The position numbers and the translations under genes were made by a program. DNA of 64,000 bases, taken from the NCBI GenBank assembly GCA_910577925.1, contig CAJTOI010000015.1, forward strand, positions 1 to 64,000. The letters are read 5' to 3'. This DNA is from an uncultured Roseburia sp. (GTDB lineage: Bacteria; Bacillota; Clostridia; Lachnospirales; Lachnospiraceae). Below the pieces are notes generated by a model. The model did not search any database. It was not told where the DNA came from and saw only the letters and a list, made by a program, of their open reading frames with translations. Of the stretch, positions 60,001 to 64,000 are shown piece after piece (positions within the stretch are counted from its first letter, which is position 1; each line of letters starts with the position of its first letter).

Positions 60001-62241
60001 TTATGCTTTTTTGGTTCCCTTTGTGTCACGGTTTCCGACATGAAGCCGGTTTAAATCGTACGTTTTGCCGCGGACCTCGACCTCCACATTCTCGCCCGCA
60101 GACAGCAGATAAATATTCGTCAGCACATCGCCGGCGGAAAGCTTCATGCCCCGGACGCCCACGGCCCCTTTTTTCTTCTCGGGTATCGACGATGCGTCGA
60201 TGCGCAGGAAGAAATCCTTCTCCGACTGCATAATCAGGCTCTCGTCACCGGCAAAGCGCTGCACAAACAGCAGTTCATCCTCCTCGGAAAGCTTTGTCGC
60301 CGCCGTCGTGCGCTTCGCCACATCAAACTCCGCACCCGAAACGACTTTTAGCATCGCATTTTTGGTGCCGAATATGAGACGCTCCTCCCGGATCGCACCA
60401 AGATTCGTGATATACACAAAATTCTCCTCGCTGCTGTTGTAATTGCTCAGATTGTCAATCGGCGTTCCCTTGTCACGGAATTTGCCGAACGGCAGATCGA
60501 GCACTTTCAGCAGATGCATCTGTCCCCGATTGGTAAAGATACAGATTTTGTCGGTATTTTTCACCGTCATCACATAGCGGTTTTCGCTGTCTGCCGCCTC
60601 CTTATTGCGCTCGTAGGCCGCGACATCGATCGTCTTCGCATAGCCGAAACGATCCATCAGAAATACCACGTCCGTCTCCTCGATCTTCTTTTCGACGACA
60701 ACCGCCTCCTGCAGATTTTCGATGGCTGTCTTTCTCGGTCTTCCGTATTCCTTTTTCCAGCTCTGCAGCTCCCTGATGATCACCTTCGCCATCGAGGCGC
60801 GGTTTTCGAGAATATCCTCATACTGCGCAATATTTGCGAGCGTCTTCTCATGGTCCCGCATCAGCGCTTCTATCTCAAGCCCGATCAGCTTGTAGAGGCG
60901 CATCTCTAAGATGGCGTCGGCCTGCCGCTCCGTAAAGCGCAGCTTTGCGGCATCCCGCTTCGACTGTGCAGACTTAAACTTTATCCCGTCCGTAACGCCC
61001 GACACAAGACATGCCTTCGCCTCTTTCACGTTTGCGCTTCCGCGCAGAATCTCGATAATCAGGTCAATGACGTCGCAGGCTGCGATCAATCCCTCCTGTA
61101 TCTCTTTTTTATCGAGCTCCTTTGCGAGAAGCGTTTTGTATTTGCGCGTGGCCAGCTCGTACTGGAAATTCACATGGTGGCGTATCACCGGCACGATACC
61201 CATTGTCTCGGGCCTGCCGTCCGCCACCGCAAGCATGTTGACGCCGAACGTGTCCTCGAGCTTCGTTTTTTTGTACAAAAGATTTTTCAGATTCTCGACG
61301 TCTGCGCCCTTCCGCAGCTCAAGCACAATGCGGATGCCCTCCTTCGAGGACTGATTTGTGATATCCACGATATCGTTCGTCTTTTTCGTCTCGACCAGAC
61401 TGCAGACATCGTTTAGGAATTTTCCAATATTGGCGCCGATCATGGTATACGGGATCTCCGTGATCACCAGCCGGTCCCTGCCGCCCTTGCCGTGCTCAAG
61501 CTCCGCCTTTCCACGGATTTTGATTTTCCCGGCGCCCGTGGCATACACGGCCAGCAGCTCGTCCTTGTTTGCCACGATCCCCCCGGTCGGGAAATCCGGC
61601 CCCGGAATATACCGCATCATCTGCTCGGTATTGATATCAGGATTTTTGATGTAGGCGATGACGCCGTCGATGACCTCCGAGAGATTGTGGGGCGGAACGC
61701 TTGTGGTCATACCGACCGCAATGCCCTCCGCTCCGTTAATCAGCAGATTCGGCACCCGCACCGGCAACACCTCCGGCTCTTTTTCCGTCTCGTCAAAGTT
61801 CGGCACGAAATTGACGACGTCCTTATCGAGGTCCGCAAGATACGCCTCCTGGGTCAGCTTCATAAGCCGCGCCTCCGTGTAGCGCATCGCCGCGGCCCCG
61901 TCCCCCTCGATGGAACCGAAATTTCCGTGTCCGTCCACCAGGGGAATCCCCATCTTAAAATCCTGCGCCAGCACCACAAGCGCCCCGTAGATAGAGCTGT
62001 CCCCGTGCGGATGATATTTACCCATCGTGTCGCCGACGATACGGGCGCTCTTGCGGTAAGGCTTATCGTAGCGGATGCCGAGCTCATACATATCGTACAG
62101 CGTCCGCCGCTGCACCGGCTTTAAGCCGTCCCGGATATCCGGCAGCGCGCGCGCGATAATCACGCTCATCGCGTAATCGATAAACGATTTCTGCATCAGC
62201 TCCGAATATTCCGTGCGGATAATCTGTTCTTCCTCTCTCAT
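60001..62241 (-). CDS. parC: type II topoisomerase subunit A, ParC-like
   Basis: DNA cleavage subunit. The 746-aa protein has the quinolone-region sequence GDTMGKYHPHGDSSIYGALV and the catalytic Tyr in AAMRYTEARLMK. The C-terminal domain lacks a recognisable GyrA box (QRRGGKG-like), and the protein is shorter than gyrase A, so ParC (topoisomerase IV) is favoured over GyrA. It lies 21 bases downstream of the B-subunit gene. In Lachnospiraceae a second gyrase-like pair separate from the dnaA-region gyrBA is common, which fits. Confidence 0.85.
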   Translation of the reverse strand: MREEEQIIRTEYSELMQKSFIDYAMSVIIARALPDIRDGLKPVQRRTLYDMYELGIRYDKPYRKSARIVGDTMGKYHPHGDSSIYGALVVLAQDFKMGIPLVDGHGNFGSIEGDGAAAMRYTEARLMKLTQEAYLADLDKDVVNFVPNFDETEKEPEVLPVRVPNLLINGAEGIAVGMTTSVPPHNLSEVIDGVIAYIKNPDINTEQMMRYIPGPDFPTGGIVANKDELLAVYATGAGKIKIRGKAELEHGKGGRDRLVITEIPYTMIGANIGKFLNDVCSLVETKKTNDIVDITNQSSKEGIRIVLELRKGADVENLKNLLYKKTKLEDTFGVNMLAVADGRPETMGIVPVIRHHVNFQYELATRKYKTLLAKELDKKEIQEGLIAACDVIDLIIEILRGSANVKEAKACLVSGVTDGIKFKSAQSKRDAAKLRFTERQADAILEMRLYKLIGLEIEALMRDHEKTLANIAQYEDILENRASMAKVIIRELQSWKKEYGRPRKTAIENLQEAVVVEKKIEETDVVFLMDRFGYAKTIDVAAYERNKEAADSENRYVMTVKNTDKICIFTNRGQMHLLKVLDLPFGKFRDKGTPIDNLSNYNSSEENFVYITNLGAIREERLIFGTKNAMLKVVSGAEFDVAKRTTAATKLSEEDELLFVQRFAGDESLIMQSEKDFFLRIDASSIPEKKKGAVGVRGMKLSAGDVLTNIYLLSAGENVEVEVRGKTYDLNRLHVGNRDTKGTKKA

Positions 62242-62262
62242 TGTTCCTCTCTTCCATTCTAT

Positions 62263-64000
62263 TTATATGTCGAGCGCGGCGTCTGTCGCATGCTCGTAGA
62301 TAAACATCCTGCGCGGCGGCACGTCATTTCCCATCAAAAGTTCGGTGATATCCGACGCCATCCGCCCGTCCTCAATCTCGATCCGCTTTAAAATGCGGGT
62401 CTTCGGGTCAAGCGTCGTCTCCCAGAGCTGCTCCGCATCCATCTCGCCGAGTCCCTTATAGCGCTGCAGCGTAAAGCTTCCCCTGTGCGTTTTCCGATAG
62501 CGCTCAAGCGCTTCGTCGTCATACAGATATTCCTCCTCGCCTCTGCTCGGAATCGCCTTGTACAGCGGCGGCATCGCCACGTACACATGCCCCTCATAGA
62601 TAAGCTCCGGCATAAAACGGTAAAACAGGGTCAGAAGCAGCGTCGAAATATGCGCGCCGTCCACATCGGCATCCGCCATAATAATAATCTTATCGTAGCG
62701 CAGCTTTGTGATATCAAAGTCATTGCCGTAGCCCTCGGAAAAGCCGCAGCCGAACGCGTTTATCATCGTCTTGATCTCGGCGTTCGCCAAAACCTTGTCA
62801 ATACTCGCCTTCTCCACATTCAAAATCTTGCCCCGGATCGGCAGAATCGCCTGAAAGCTGCGGTCTCTGGCCGTTTTCGCGGAACCGCCGGCGGAATCTC
62901 CCTCGACGATAAAGATTTCACAGACAGCGGCGTCCCTGCTCTCGCAGTTCGCGAGCTTGCCGTTGGAATCGAAGGAAAATTTCTGTTTGGTCAGAAGATT
63001 CGTTTTCGCTTTCTCCTCGGTCTTGCGGATCTTCGCCGCCTTCTCCGCACAGGAAATCACGGTCTTTAAATTGTCAAGATTCTTGTCAAAGTAAAGCTGG
63101 ATTTCATCCCCCGTAATCTTAGACGCGGCCCGCGACGCATCCTGATTGTCAAGCTTTGTCTTTGTCTGTCCCTCAAAGCGCGGGTCCGGATGCTTGACGG
63201 ACACCACGGCCGTCATACCGTTTCTGACATCGGTCCCGGTAAAATTCGCATCCTTTTCCTTTAAGATGCCGAGCTCACGCGCGTAGGAATTGATTACCGT
63301 CGTAAACACCGTCTTAAACCCGGTGATATGGGTACCTCCCTCGGCGTTAAAAATATTGTTGCAGAACCCCAAAATATTCTCGTGAAACTCGTTGGTGTAC
63401 TGAAAAGCCGCCTCGACGGTGATCCCCTCAAGCTCCCCCTTAAAGTAAACCACCTCGTGCAGCACCTCCGAGCTCTTGTTCAAGTCGCGGACAAAGCCTT
63501 TAATCCCGTCCTCCTCGTGGTAGATGATCTGCTCCGGCTCCTGCCCCCTGCGGTCCTCGTAGACAATTGTTAATTCCGGATTTAAGTATGCCGTCTCATG
63601 CATGCGGCTTTTGACCTCGTCCTCTTTAAAGCGGGTCTTCTCGAAAATCTCCGGGTCCGGCAGGAAATTGACCTTCGTCCCGGTTTTCTTCGTCCGCCCG
63701 AGCTTCGGGAGCAGACCGCCCTCAAGCTCCACAACCGGGATTCCGCGCTCGTAGCGGTCATGGTGCACATACCCCTCTCTGCTGATCTCCACATCCAGAT
63801 ACACGGACAGCGCATTGACCACGGAGGAGCCCACACCGTGCAGACCGCCGCTTGTTTTATATGCGGAATCGTCAAATTTTCCGCCGGCGTGCAGCGTCGT
63901 GTACACGATCCGGGCCGCGGAAACACCCTTCGCGTGCATCCCGACCGGCACGCCGCGCCCGTTATCCTCCACCGTGCACGAGCCGTCCGCCTCAAGCGTC
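62263..64000 (-). CDS. parE: type II topoisomerase subunit B, ParE-like (5' end outside window)
   Basis: ATPase subunit pairing with the downstream ParC-like protein. The visible part runs from the ATP-binding region (VEDNGRGVPVGMHAKGVSAA, SGGLHGVGSSVVNALS) through the transducer domain to the TOPRIM domain (IFIVEGDSAGGSAKTARDRS, MADADVDGAHISTLLL) and the end RYKGLGEMDAEQLWETTLDP. The coding frame continues past the window edge at 64000, so the N-terminal part of the ATPase domain is missing here. ParE rather than GyrB is inferred from the partner. Confidence 0.88.
   Translation of the reverse strand, partial: TLEADGSCTVEDNGRGVPVGMHAKGVSAARIVYTTLHAGGKFDDSAYKTSGGLHGVGSSVVNALSVYLDVEISREGYVHHDRYERGIPVVELEGGLLPKLGRTKKTGTKVNFLPDPEIFEKTRFKEDEVKSRMHETAYLNPELTIVYEDRRGQEPEQIIYHEEDGIKGFVRDLNKSSEVLHEVVYFKGELEGITVEAAFQYTNEFHENILGFCNNIFNAEGGTHITGFKTVFTTVINSYARELGILKEKDANFTGTDVRNGMTAVVSVKHPDPRFEGQTKTKLDNQDASRAASKITGDEIQLYFDKNLDNLKTVISCAEKAAKIRKTEEKAKTNLLTKQKFSFDSNGKLANCESRDAAVCEIFIVEGDSAGGSAKTARDRSFQAILPIRGKILNVEKASIDKVLANAEIKTMINAFGCGFSEGYGNDFDITKLRYDKIIIMADADVDGAHISTLLLTLFYRFMPELIYEGHVYVAMPPLYKAIPSRGEEEYLYDDEALERYRKTHRGSFTLQRYKGLGEMDAEQLWETTLDPKTRILKRIEIEDGRMASDITELLMGNDVPPRRMFIYEHATDAALDI

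Noticed and set aside
1..64000. CRISPR array, tRNA, rRNA, insertion sequence or prophage
   Set aside because: No evenly spaced repeats, cloverleaf sequence, rRNA motif, transposase or phage structural gene was recognised on either strand.

Overview
The window looks like the chromosome of an anaerobic Firmicute of the Lachnospiraceae type (class Clostridia). The supporting signs are a FabK-type enoyl-ACP reductase, an acetyl-CoA carboxylase alpha/beta fusion, a CIRCE operator on hsp20, many GPH-type sugar symporters and glycosidases, strong Shine-Dalgarno sequences, and long same-strand operons. Base composition is fairly GC-rich overall. Two clearly AT-richer blocks stand out: the restriction-modification island at about 13.4-17.95 kb and the ABC/two-component block at about 37.9-42.7 kb. 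Most genes lie on the minus strand.

Layout. 0.0-0.35 kb: a short kinase-associated fragment interrupted in frame. 0.47-7.8 kb: a fatty-acid synthesis operon (acpP-fabK-fabD-fabG-fabF-fabZ-accDA-fabH) with a near-consensus promoter and a perfect FabT-like palindrome at the transcription start. 7.9-13.0 kb: a GH88 unsaturated-glucuronyl hydrolase with its transporter, an AraC regulator and a MATE exporter. 13.0-18.0 kb: a frameshifted DUF1905 gene, then an AlwI-family restriction enzyme overlapping a double-headed adenine methylase, and a decayed orphan methylase. 18.1-18.7 kb: hsp20 with CIRCE.

18.7-30.1 kb is the most interesting region. A seven-gene operon (GPH transporter, two alpha/beta hydrolases, subtype-B tannase, LpdD-like protein, GH3 enzyme, beta-phosphoglucomutase) lies next to a LysR regulator and a UbiD/UbiX pair closely resembling gallate decarboxylase LpdC/LpdB. 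The same 25-bp operator (22 of 25 bases identical) sits at about -62 of both promoters and also overlaps the lysR -10 box. The simplest reading is a gallotannin-utilisation regulon: import, de-esterification, decarboxylation of gallate, and recovery of the glucose core.

30.1-36.1 kb is a zone of gene decay. It holds a truncated MATE, a permuted membrane-anchored GH3 with an internal deletion and frameshift, and two short chimeric reading frames built from unrelated glycosidase pieces, alongside an intact GH2 beta-galactosidase. 36.4-37.9 kb: a small unknown protein paired with an AraC regulator. 37.9-42.7 kb: a lantibiotic-immunity-like ABC transporter with a divergent two-component system and tandem repeats in the shared promoter region. 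42.8-48.4 kb: a Nim/PNPOx protein, a duplicated CmpB-type membrane protein, a MATE exporter with a divergent MerR regulator and a textbook 19-bp-spacer MerR promoter, a tyrosine phosphatase, and another GH3 fragment. 48.4-54.6 kb: gltB-gltD. 54.8-64.0 kb: a minus-strand run with parE (cut by the window edge), parC, folC, folE, folP, a folB-folK fusion, a HAD phosphatase and a CPBP protease, closed by a 16-bp-stem terminator.

No rRNA, tRNA, CRISPR array, insertion sequence or complete prophage gene was recognised. All family calls come from reading the sequence against remembered family features; no database search was run.
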